Below are positions 1-6,282 of a DNA stretch of 8,539 nucleotides, piece after piece. How positions within the stretch are numbered: position 1 is the stretch's first letter; each line of letters starts with the position of its first letter. A model generated the notes under the pieces. The model did no database searches. It was given only the letters and a program-made list of their open reading frames with translations, and was not told where the DNA came from. The stretch covers positions 1-8,539 of the forward strand of contig CALDEN010000044.1 in assembly GCA_937942405.1 (NCBI GenBank). The letters are read 5' to 3'. Source of the stretch: an uncultured Saprospiraceae bacterium. Its GTDB lineage: Bacteria; Bacteroidota; Bacteroidia; Chitinophagales; Saprospiraceae. The position numbers and the translations under genes are program-made.

Positions 1-1
1 T

Positions 2-244
2 GCTCAGCTAGAAACCATCACAGCCTTTGGTCTAGACTGGAAAGTGGATAATACCATGTATGACAAATATAAAAATGAGTATAAGCTAGATCTCGAAGCA
101 TGGAGCGGAGAAGTACATCACTCTCTCCCTGTCCCTGCAATTTTTATCATAAAAGAAAACACAGTCCAATTCCAATATGTAAACCCCAATTACAAAGTAC
201 GCCTAAAACCAGAAACACTATTGGCTGTTTTGAAAACGCTCTAA
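2..244 (+). CDS. Peroxiredoxin-like (AhpC/TSA family) protein, C-terminal fragment
   Basis: The frame is open from the left edge, so the 5' part of the gene lies outside the window; 80 residues remain. A GTG at 44 is in frame but is almost certainly internal, because the homologous-looking sequence continues upstream of it (AQLETITAFGLDW). The fragment shows the end of a thioredoxin-fold redoxin domain: the LPVPAIFII strand with the cis-proline-type Val-Pro, a following strand (TVQFQYVNPNYKVRL) and a C-terminal helix (PETLLAVLKTL). The VNPxYxxR pattern is typical of the peroxiredoxin-like AhpC/TSA proteins that reduce peroxides with a catalytic cysteine near the N-terminus; that part is not visible here. 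The gene converges on the DUF5916 gene with 10 bases between stop codons and no obvious terminator between them. I am fairly sure of the family and unsure of the exact substrate. Confidence 0.85.
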   Translation, partial: AQLETITAFGLDWKVDNTMYDKYKNEYKLDLEAWSGEVHHSLPVPAIFIIKENTVQFQYVNPNYKVRLKPETLLAVLKTL

Positions 245-254
245 TCGTCGAAAA

Positions 255-2678
255 TTAAAATAAGTTCTGCCCATTGATATAGTATATGACTCTGAGAGAG
301 ATGCTTGATCGTTGAGGTAATTCGTTCAATTTACGGACGCCATCCATGTATCTTCTTTGTTCATAATCTATGAGCTCATCGCTCTCCGAGCCACTAATAT
401 TACTCTTCCAGTTAATGATTAGATCACTACCCGGAGCAAATCTCCATCGATAATTAAAATCTAGGTTAAAGAAGTTATAACTAAAATTATTAAAGCTATC
501 ATAGTCTGTAACTAAAAGATCTCCGTCATCGCCTAAGAGATGGAAGCCATTATACCTCACCTTACTCCAGTAATGCCGAGCTCTGAATTCAAAACTCATT
601 TTGGAATTAAGCGTATAGTTAGCCCCAAAGACATTAACGACCGTATTTCTTACTCTATTCCCGATGATGCTCTCGTTATCTTCTGTAAAATCAACCCATC
701 CAAGACTATTGTTTCCTTTGCTATAACTCGTACTGAGGTAGGCCGTTAATTGGTCATTGAACTGATATCTAGGCCCGAGTTCGAGTTCATAGAAATGCAT
801 ATTCTTTTCAAAATTTTTCAAACCAAAAACATAGAGATTCATTCTTAGTTTTTTCCTACTATCTGTACCTACAAACCAGCCCATATTGTAAAAACCTGGT
901 GTCTTCAAATACTTACCTGGAATTCTAGATTCGAAGTAATCATGAGATGTCGGTCGATAATTAGTCCACATATTTATGGACCATTGGTTTTTGGTCTGAG
1001 CCCAAAATCCAGAATTTAAGTGTACAGATCTATACGCTTGATTATCAAAAGTAGTATTGTAAAATACATTAAACCATACATTACCCCTATTAAATCCCTT
1101 CCATGCATCGTTGCGACTATATACTGCAAAAGCATTATAGTTCATCACATTTGTATTGGTGGTATATCCCAGATCATTGTTATTATAATTAGGACTAGTT
1201 CCATTTGCTGAAAACTCATAATTGAACACTCCTGATATTTTGCCAACAGTCACATCAAATTGAGTTCCGCGGTTATCTTCTCGTTCGGTATACATCTGTA
1301 TCGCATGAGAAGCACTCCCTCTTACTCCCCACTTCTGATCCTCCGTTCTTAAATTAAAAGCAGTCCCTAGTACGTTGGCATCATAGAATTCTGCCCCACG
1401 TCTCCATACGTTTGTATTAATTAAGGATACGTAGGAATTGTTTTTGAGGTTTTTATCGACAACAGTTACATTATAATTCGTGAGTGGAGATGTGGTAACT
1501 TCTGTTACTTCTTGAGTGTCCAGATTCTGAATCTCTGCTGTTGTAGATCCTGCTACTGCATTTAAAAAACCGATTCCTAAGCCCTTGGCTGTTCTTCCGG
1601 ATATCTTAGTGGCATTGTACAATTGTGTTTCGCCAGGATTAGAAATGAGGGATTGGTTACTTGCTAGATTATATTGCACATCCCAATAATTAAGCGGTAT
1701 CCCACCTATACGTCTAGAGTAGAATAAGTCTGCCTTATTAAATAGATCTACTCCCTCTGTAAAGAAATCTCTGTTTTCATTAAATCGTACTTCAAATGGA
1801 GATAGGTTCAGCACCTCGTCATCAGACTGCACCTGACCGAAATCTGGAATCAAAGTCATATCCAATGTAAAGGCATCATTGATTCCATATTTCAGATCCA
1901 ATCCACCATTGTAAGAAAATCCTGAGGTCTTACTCGGATCGGCATTGGGGTTTTTATTTACCTCTCTATATGTAGTGAGGTATGGAGATAGTGATAATCT
2001 AAAAGGTGCTTTAATGTCCTTTATGCCTTTTAAATAGGCGGTCTGATTTACAAAGCCGCTGATCTCCGGATCTAAGAACTGGAAAGAACATTTTTCTCCA
2101 AATTTCGGCATAGACCGCAAAAAGTTTACCCTCCAGTTTTGTACATCTTTCGATGAAAATCGCAGTGCTGAATACGGAATTTTAATCTCTGCATACCAGC
2201 CATCATCCGTCAATTCTACATCACTGAACCATACTGCATTCCAGTCCGAATTTTCTCCTTGCTCATCTACGTTTGCATCAAACTGCACACCCGTAGAATA
2301 CAATAAAAACTCAAATCCCTGAGTCCCATTGCCATACGTATCTATGATTAAACCTATAAAGTCGGTGTTACCATAACCGTCTCTGGCAGATAATTGTGTG
2401 AGTACATCCTCTTTAGAATCTGTTTTCATATATGCCCCCATATAGATCGCATCATCGTCATACACTATTCTAACTTCAGTCGGAAACTTAGGAGTCTTTC
2501 CTGCTTCTGGCTGCCAGGTTATAAAATCCGTGGCGATTTCTGCAGTACTCCAGATGGCCTCATCTAATTTTCCATCGACATTAATCTTATCTGAAATTCT
2601 AAGTGCTGATATTTCTCTCTGGGCAGATAGATGGAGACATAGTAGTGAGAGTACACTAAGGGTGCATAGATTTTTCAT
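255..2678 (-). CDS. CBM9-like domain / DUF5916 protein, predicted outer-membrane barrel
   Basis: The 807-residue product begins with a signal peptide (hydrophobic core about residues 4-18, cleavage near SAQ at 18-20). Residues about 28-210 look like the carbohydrate-binding family 9-like domain: VDGKLDEAIW at 34-43, EVRIVYDDDAIYMG at 68-81, WYAEIKIPYSALRF at 161-173. The rest matches the DUF5916 type, with the characteristic block at 275-313 (IPDFGQVQSDDEVLNL, FNENRDFFTEG) and LFYSRRIGG at 318-326. The C-terminal ~450 residues alternate polar and aromatic residues and the chain ends in Phe (INGQNLF), which fits an outer-membrane beta-barrel. Family function is unknown; sugar binding is only suggested by the N-terminal fold. 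It lies 96 bases downstream of the DUF4097-like gene on the same strand and may be the last gene of the sigma operon or have its own promoter (candidate at 2733-2762). Length is usual for the family and no frameshift is seen. Confidence 0.9.
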   Translation of the reverse strand: MKNLCTLSVLSLLCLHLSAQREISALRISDKINVDGKLDEAIWSTAEIATDFITWQPEAGKTPKFPTEVRIVYDDDAIYMGAYMKTDSKEDVLTQLSARDGYGNTDFIGLIIDTYGNGTQGFEFLLYSTGVQFDANVDEQGENSDWNAVWFSDVELTDDGWYAEIKIPYSALRFSSKDVQNWRVNFLRSMPKFGEKCSFQFLDPEISGFVNQTAYLKGIKDIKAPFRLSLSPYLTTYREVNKNPNADPSKTSGFSYNGGLDLKYGINDAFTLDMTLIPDFGQVQSDDEVLNLSPFEVRFNENRDFFTEGVDLFNKADLFYSRRIGGIPLNYWDVQYNLASNQSLISNPGETQLYNATKISGRTAKGLGIGFLNAVAGSTTAEIQNLDTQEVTEVTTSPLTNYNVTVVDKNLKNNSYVSLINTNVWRRGAEFYDANVLGTAFNLRTEDQKWGVRGSASHAIQMYTEREDNRGTQFDVTVGKISGVFNYEFSANGTSPNYNNNDLGYTTNTNVMNYNAFAVYSRNDAWKGFNRGNVWFNVFYNTTFDNQAYRSVHLNSGFWAQTKNQWSINMWTNYRPTSHDYFESRIPGKYLKTPGFYNMGWFVGTDSRKKLRMNLYVFGLKNFEKNMHFYELELGPRYQFNDQLTAYLSTSYSKGNNSLGWVDFTEDNESIIGNRVRNTVVNVFGANYTLNSKMSFEFRARHYWSKVRYNGFHLLGDDGDLLVTDYDSFNNFSYNFFNLDFNYRWRFAPGSDLIINWKSNISGSESDELIDYEQRRYMDGVRKLNELPQRSSISLRVIYYINGQNLF

Positions 2679-2714
2679 ACTTTAAAACTTGGTGGTTACA
2701 AAGGCTAAGAAATA

Positions 2715-2736
2715 TTTGCCTGCCACGATTGGCAAA
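2715..2736. repeat. Compact inverted repeat upstream of the DUF5916 gene
   Basis: TTTGCC (2715-2720) is the exact reverse complement of GGCAAA (2731-2736). Nested inside, TGCCA (2721-2725) and TGGCA (2730-2734) form a perfect 5-bp dyad around CGAT. The two left arms compete for the same right arm. It sits between two co-directional genes, about 37 bases before the DUF5916 start. It could be an operator overlapping the promoter, or an RNA hairpin in the intercistronic region. It lacks the T-run of a normal intrinsic terminator. Confidence 0.4.
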
Positions 2737-2762
2737 GCGTATCAACATATATTAGTTGACAA
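2733..2762 (-). promoter_or_regulatory. Candidate Bacteroidota housekeeping promoter for the DUF5916 gene
   Basis: Reading the minus strand, TTG (2760-2762) is followed 18 bases later by TACGCTTTG (2733-2741). This resembles the Bacteroidota -33 TTTG / -7 TAnnTTTG consensus, but the TA-to-TTTG gap is 3 rather than 2. The start codon lies about 55 bases downstream. A dyad (2715-2736) overlaps the -7-like box. This is a weak call, because such AT-rich motifs occur by chance. Confidence 0.25.
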
Positions 2763-2774
2763 TAAAAAGAACAG

Positions 2775-3599
2775 CTACAGCTGCCTTAAATAAATATCTT
2801 CATACGATGACTTTACGATCAGTTCTACTCCACCGCCATTTATCGTTCCGATTATGGTTTCCGTTTTACATGTTGTTACACATGATCCGCAATCACTCTT
2901 CGATTTATCATTTACCTGTTTGGTGTTTTTCTTATTGATGGCTATGGAAGCATTGGAGTATACATCTCCATAAGGTGTACTGAGAGATACATCGGCTTTT
3001 GCATTGGATGGCAATGTGATATCTACCAGCTCGTAAACAGAATAAATAGAAACAGATCCTCTTTGACTGAGTTCTTTAAACTTAGCTTCGATCGCTCCAT
3101 AGAGTGTTTTTACAGCCATCGGTCCAGTTACATTGACCAATTCTATTTCATGATGATTCGTCGAAATAACCAACTCGTTTTCAAAATCTTTAACGAGAAT
3201 ATGTTCTGCATCATGGGTACTATGCCTTATGGCTACACTTACTGAATTAGGTACTTTTACATAAACCTGTTTTACGTCATCATCATGAGAGATCTGAGTG
3301 GCGACTACATTGTTACCATCTTGTTCTACAGCGATGCCCAAACCCGTATTATCCACCATTCCGATAGAATTCAATACTTTCAACCCTCGCTTTCTCTCTG
3401 AGTCATCCTCCGGATCTACTTTACTCGAAAATATAATTTCTGATCCGTTATACCCTTGGACTTCCAGTATATCTATACCATCGAGGACGAGCGTACCACT
3501 CGACATATTTATTTTATACTCGGCCTTATCCTGAGCATTCAGACTGATGCATAACACTGTTAAAAGCATCGTTGTGAAAATGATATTCTTAAACTTCAT
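2775..3599 (-). CDS. Exported DUF4097-like beta-strand-repeat protein with cysteine cluster
   Basis: The 274-residue product has a signal peptide (MKFKN then a hydrophobic stretch, cleavage near NAQ at 21-23), so it is predicted to act beyond the inner membrane. The mature part is rich in short beta-strands with no helices or membrane segments. From about residue 125 it shows repeated rungs: STHD (127-130), TNHH (147-150), TLYG (165-168), SVYE (187-190), TPYG (208-211), SSYED (264-268). The ending GTINGGGVELIVKSSYEDIY is typical of Bacteroidota DUF4097/putative-adhesin proteins, which fold as right-handed beta-helix-like repeats. Between the last two rungs is a Lys-rich insert with Cys237, Cys240 and Cys244 (C-x2-C-x3-C). 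The gene lies 38 bases after the anti-sigma-like gene, so it is almost certainly co-transcribed with the sigma factor. Related DUF4097 proteins elsewhere (LiaX/LiaG) take part in envelope-stress sensing; a similar role here is inference. Confidence 0.75.
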   Translation of the reverse strand: MKFKNIIFTTMLLTVLCISLNAQDKAEYKINMSSGTLVLDGIDILEVQGYNGSEIIFSSKVDPEDDSERKRGLKVLNSIGMVDNTGLGIAVEQDGNNVVATQISHDDDVKQVYVKVPNSVSVAIRHSTHDAEHILVKDFENELVISTNHHEIELVNVTGPMAVKTLYGAIEAKFKELSQRGSVSIYSVYELVDITLPSNAKADVSLSTPYGDVYSNASIAINKKNTKQVNDKSKSDCGSCVTTCKTETIIGTINGGGVELIVKSSYEDIYLRQL

Positions 3600-3637
3600 T
3601 CTACTATTATTTATCTTGTTATTTTATTTTTCTCAGA

Positions 3638-4432
3638 TTAAATTTGAACACTTCCATGTCTAAATAGTTCTTTTTGTACTTCGTCGATTATAAATTTTTC
3701 ATTGGCCTTGTCATTCACTATTCCTTCAAATTTATTTTCTATTTCATTATTAAATCGACTACTCAAGGACTTAATTATCGCCAGCTTTACAAAGCCATCT
3801 GGCTCTTTATCTAATGATCTTAGAAGGGCTGCCCTCACGTCACTCCGATCGATATAATTACTTAGAGATTCTACTACCGCTAATCTTACATTACTGCTTT
3901 CATCCTTCCTAAGCACATCGAAGAGCAACTTAATCGTTTCATTGTCAATTTCTAAATTGTTATCATCATAGCTTACTCGGATCACTTTAATCTTTTCTGT
4001 AGATGAGCTACCCTGCATTGCTTGAGCAAAAGTCGTTTTTTCATTTCCTAGAGTACCTCCATTATCTAAACTCCCCTCTCCCATGTTCCAGATAAAAATC
4101 GCTCCAATAAAAATTGCTGCTATCGCTGACAACCTTCTCCAATCTACAAGTGATATTATTTTTGAGCTAGATGGTGATTTCCCACTTTGCGTAGCTCTTA
4201 TTTCTTTGTCTAAAAACTCGGTGAATTTAGATTTTGACTCAGGGCACACCTGTACCATTTCTAGTTTATTTAGATCCGAATACATGGATTCATAGCTCTT
4301 CCATAAAAGCCCTAATTCCTTATCCGTTTCTATAGTATCCATCAAAGCATTATACTCCGTGGCACTTAATTCGCCCTCTAAGGCGGCTATCATTTTATCC
4401 TCTAAATGTTCAATATTCATATCTAATATCAT
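3638..4432 (-). CDS. One-TM anti-sigma-like protein with periplasmic HEAT repeats
   Basis: The 264-residue product has a cytoplasmic N-terminal part (1-98), one transmembrane segment at about 99-117 (LSAIAAIFIGAIFIW) and a C-terminal periplasmic part. The N-terminal helices (HLEDKMIAALEGELSATEY) resemble zf-HC2-type anti-sigma domains of Bacteroidota but lack the His-x3-Cys-x2-Cys zinc ligands. Residues about 164-260 form HEAT-like helical pairs: NETIKLLFDVLRKDESSNVR, then DVRAALLRSLDKEPDGFVK, then a weaker third unit. The gene overlaps the sigma gene by 23 bases. Starting at Met5 (4420) would reduce the overlap to 11 bases and begin MNIEHLEDKM, which is equally plausible. Translational coupling to the sigma factor supports an inhibitory partner that holds sigma at the membrane. 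The role is inferred from topology and position. The HEAT domain is a likely binding surface for a periplasmic protein such as the next gene's product. Confidence 0.75.
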   Translation of the reverse strand: MILDMNIEHLEDKMIAALEGELSATEYNALMDTIETDKELGLLWKSYESMYSDLNKLEMVQVCPESKSKFTEFLDKEIRATQSGKSPSSSKIISLVDWRRLSAIAAIFIGAIFIWNMGEGSLDNGGTLGNEKTTFAQAMQGSSSTEKIKVIRVSYDDNNLEIDNETIKLLFDVLRKDESSNVRLAVVESLSNYIDRSDVRAALLRSLDKEPDGFVKLAIIKSLSSRFNNEIENKFEGIVNDKANEKFIIDEVQKELFRHGSVQI

Positions 4433-4958
4433 TTATAAGAATCGATCTTAACTTTTTCATACATCTGTGCGACTTTACTTTTAGGGTATTTTCGTTCATC
4501 CCTATGATGTCAGCTACTTCAGAAAATTTAAGTTTTTGCAATTTTGTCAAAACAATGATTTCCCTCTCAATGTCCGGCAACAAATTAATCGCCGCCATCA
4601 ATTGTTGACTTTTTTCTGACTTTTCCATCAGCTCATGAGCATTATTGGCCTCACTCTTAATCTCGCAAAATTCCTCACTCCTTTCAGAAGGCACTTTTTT
4701 TCGGTATTCATCATTATTGACATTTCTTGCAATTGTAAATAGCCATGCTTTAAATTTTCTCTGATCATTGTAGGAAGAACTGTATTTAATCATTTTTTCA
4801 AAAACATTCTGCGTAAGATCATCTGCCAACATTCTATTCCTATTCAAGCTTAGGAAATAGTTAAATATTGGCAATTGATATCTATCAAAAAGAAGTGCAG
4901 CTTCACTTATTTTTCCAGATTTGACATTCAGCATTATGTTTTCGTCCGTTCGTTCCAA
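4410..4958 (-). CDS. ECF-type RNA polymerase sigma factor (first of two), TTG start
   Basis: The 182-residue product has the two-domain ECF layout. Region 2 spans about 20-88 (LLFDRYQLPIFNYFLSLNRNR, then DDLTQNVFEKM, and the AWLFTIARNVNNDEYRKK promoter-melting block). Region 4 spans about 118-172 (LPDIEREIIVLTKLQKLKFSEVADIIG, then helix-turn-helix NENTLKVKSHRCMKKLR). Length is normal for ECF sigmas. The start is TTG: an in-frame TAA lies two codons upstream at 4962-4964, and the next ATG is at 4934. The TTG is preferred because the residues it adds (ERTDENIM) match the family's usual N-terminus, AGAGAG lies nine bases before it, and the distance to the candidate promoter then equals that of the divergent sigma gene. 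It heads a four-gene leftward operon and overlaps the HEAT anti-sigma-like gene. Autoregulation is likely but inferred. Confidence 0.92.
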   Translation of the reverse strand: MERTDENIMLNVKSGKISEAALLFDRYQLPIFNYFLSLNRNRMLADDLTQNVFEKMIKYSSSYNDQRKFKAWLFTIARNVNNDEYRKKVPSERSEEFCEIKSEANNAHELMEKSEKSQQLMAAINLLPDIEREIIVLTKLQKLKFSEVADIIGMNENTLKVKSHRCMKKLRSILINDIRYEY

Positions 4959-4981
4959 TTGTTAGTCTCTCTATTAAGGAA

Positions 4982-5004
4982 TACTTGCGATTTATGAAAA
5001 GGTT
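4982..5004 (-). promoter_or_regulatory. Candidate ECF promoter of the leftward sigma operon
   Basis: On the minus strand, TTGTAACC contains AAC at 5002-5004, followed 17 bases later by GTA (4982-4984). An AAC core in the -35 element and a GTC-like -10 element about 17 bases away is the general ECF promoter pattern, and sigma genes of this class often activate themselves. From GTA to the TTG start codon is 23 bases, exactly as on the other side of the intergenic region. GTA is a departure from the commoner GTC. Motifs this short are suggestive only. Confidence 0.4.
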
Positions 5005-5158
5005 ACAATTCTTCTGTAATTTATTTTTTAAAATTAATATTCGTAGTATGAGTTGTGATAAACTCAGAAAAGAGCATGGTTCTAAATAATTTAAACTCGA
5101 AGCCTAGTCCATTAATTGTGCTAGTCATACAATCTGAAAATAATTTGGCAGCAATTCC

Positions 5159-5181
5159 AACTATTCCGATGTAGTCGGGTC
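5159..5181 (+). promoter_or_regulatory. Candidate ECF promoter of the rightward sigma operon
   Basis: AAC (5159-5161) is followed 17 bases later by GTC (5179-5181) within GGGTCTTT, fitting the general ECF -35/-10 pattern. The ATG of the sigma gene is 23 bases downstream of GTC, giving a short leader without a strong Shine-Dalgarno sequence. The identical geometry of the leftward sigma gene raises confidence above what the motif alone would give. Confidence 0.4.
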
Positions 5182-5204
5182 TTTACAATAGACGCAATCA
5201 TCAA

Positions 5205-5753
5205 ATGCCTAACATCGATCAAACTTTAGAAATGCAAAAACTGATACAGCAATGTATTCAGGGCAAGACTAAAGCACAGCGATGTATATATGATACCTAT
5301 GCAAAGGCGATGTATCATACGATCATACGGATGGTGCCTTACAAGGCTGATGCTGAGGACATACTCCAAGATGCGTTCATAAAAGTATTCCAAAGCCTTA
5401 AGCGATTTGAAAACAAATCGACACTAGGAGCTTGGATAAAAAGAATATGTATAAATACTGCACTGAATCATCTCCGTAAAGACAGGCCGATAGATTTTTA
5501 CTCGATTGAGGAGTTTCCAGTGGAGATGCCATCCGTAGAAGAAGGGATACAGTATAATGTAGAGACCATCCATAAAGCGATCAAAATTTTGCCGCAAGGC
5601 TGTAGAACGATACTGAATCTTTACCTATTTGAAGGATATAAACATAGAGAAATAGCAACTGCCTTAAACATAAGTGAATCCACAAGTAAGAGTCAATACC
5701 AGCGTGGAAGATTGCTTTTACAAAAAGAACTAAAATCCTTGGACCATGAATAA
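5205..5753 (+). CDS. ECF-type RNA polymerase sigma factor (second of two)
   Basis: The 182-residue product has region 2 at about 25-92 (CIYDTYAKAMYHTIIRMV, AEDILQDAFIKVFQSL, STLGAWIKRICINTALNHLRK) and region 4 at about 120-176 (AIKILPQGCRTILNLYLFEGYKHREIA, helix-turn-helix NISESTSKSQYQRGRLLLQ). The wording of both regions, especially STLGAWIKRI and SESTSKSQY, is that of the RpoE-like ECF sigmas common in Bacteroidota and clearly differs from the divergent sigma at 4410-4958, so this is not a recent local duplication. ATG at 5205 is taken as the start; Met10 is possible but would move the start away from the leader seen for the other sigma. The gene overlaps the next by 8 bases, indicating translational coupling to its presumed anti-sigma. 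It likely directs its own operon and envelope-related genes; targets are unknown. Confidence 0.93.
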   Translation: MPNIDQTLEMQKLIQQCIQGKTKAQRCIYDTYAKAMYHTIIRMVPYKADAEDILQDAFIKVFQSLKRFENKSTLGAWIKRICINTALNHLRKDRPIDFYSIEEFPVEMPSVEEGIQYNVETIHKAIKILPQGCRTILNLYLFEGYKHREIATALNISESTSKSQYQRGRLLLQKELKSLDHE

Positions 5754-6282
5754 TGATAGACTTAGGGACTTTATAGATAAAAATCGAAATGAATTTGATG
5801 AGGTAGAATCACCTCAACTAGATCATATCTGGGATGATATCTCGACAGCTACACAGCAAGACAGACCATCGCACTTTAAGTGGATCGCCCTAGTGGCTTT
5901 TATGATGATACTGCTCACTGCAATGTGGTACAACAGCTATCAAACAAATCAAAAGCTTAATCGCCTCGAGCACTTTGTCATGAACTCCCCTACATATCAG
6001 TCAGAACATCAAAAGCTCATAAAAATGGTGGCTGACAAAGAAAGGCTCATCGAAGCATCCGACATAAAAGAGTCCGAATACATAGAATTATTCAATGAAC
6101 TCAAAGAGCTAGAAAACAATAGTGAAGCTTTTGAAAAAGACTTTGAACTATATGGAGATTCAAGTGAACTTATGCGTACGCTTTTCAAAAACTACGAACG
6201 TAAAGCCAAAATTTTAGAATTACTCTTATTTGAAAATGAAAAAAAATCTCAAAATGAAAATAATAACAGACATGAAATGTAA
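5746..6282 (+). CDS. One-TM coiled-coil protein, probable anti-sigma factor
   Basis: The 178-residue product has an acidic cytoplasmic N-terminus (1-44, including LDHIWDDI), one transmembrane segment at about 45-61 (FKWIALVAFMMILLTAMWY) and a charged, mostly helical C-terminal part. That part is probably a coiled coil at about 64-130, followed by a conserved-looking segment at 138-166 (SSELMRTLFKNYERKAKILELLL). No zinc-binding His/Cys motif is present. Proteins of this shape are encoded directly after RpoE-like sigma genes in many Bacteroidota and are regarded as anti-sigma factors. Here the 8-base overlap with the sigma gene supports that reading. It shares only topology, not sequence, with the HEAT-repeat anti-sigma-like protein of the other operon. 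The coiled coil in the periplasm could mediate oligomerisation or signal receipt; this is inference. Confidence 0.72.
   Translation: MNNDRLRDFIDKNRNEFDEVESPQLDHIWDDISTATQQDRPSHFKWIALVAFMMILLTAMWYNSYQTNQKLNRLEHFVMNSPTYQSEHQKLIKMVADKERLIEASDIKESEYIELFNELKELENNSEAFEKDFELYGDSSELMRTLFKNYERKAKILELLLFENEKKSQNENNNRHEM

Larger units (their letters stand above)
4959..5204. promoter_or_regulatory. Divergent intergenic regulatory region between the two sigma genes
   Basis: These 246 bases are AT-rich, contain no convincing gene, and must hold promoters for both sigma operons. Near each end is an AAC-N17-GTA/GTC candidate ECF promoter. In the middle, TTG (5116-5118) followed 22 bases later by TAATTTG (5141-5147) is a weak match to the Bacteroidota housekeeping promoter and could provide basal rightward transcription. 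A small dyad ATTGT/ACAAT (5115-5119 and 5129-5133) lies in that spacer. I see no riboswitch or leader peptide. Confidence 0.6.

Noticed and set aside
44..244. A complete small protein starting at GTG 44
   Set aside because: The frame stays open to the left edge and the residues before 44 continue the redoxin domain, so it is the end of a larger gene.
245..254. Bidirectional terminator between the convergent genes
   Set aside because: Only ten bases separate the stop codons and no stem is visible there.
1038..1048. TTGATTATCAA as a second FNR-type site
   Set aside because: The half-sites are separated by one base instead of four and the match lies inside the DUF5916 coding sequence.
3298..3534. 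Open frame of 78 codons on the plus strand
   Set aside because: It is antisense to the well-supported DUF4097-like gene, has no leader or family resemblance, and is a by-product of that gene's codon use. The same holds for plus-strand frames at 540-749, 1020-1211, 2756-2938, 3063-3245 and 4083-4295 and minus-strand frames at 6694-6906 and 7920-8111.
5115..5133. ATTGT/ACAAT dyad in the divergent region as an operator
   Set aside because: Five-base AT-rich arms are expected by chance in a region of this size and composition.
4410..5753. The two 182-residue sigma factors as an inverted duplication
   Set aside because: Equal length is a coincidence of the ECF family; the region 2 and region 4 sequences and the partner anti-sigma proteins are clearly different.
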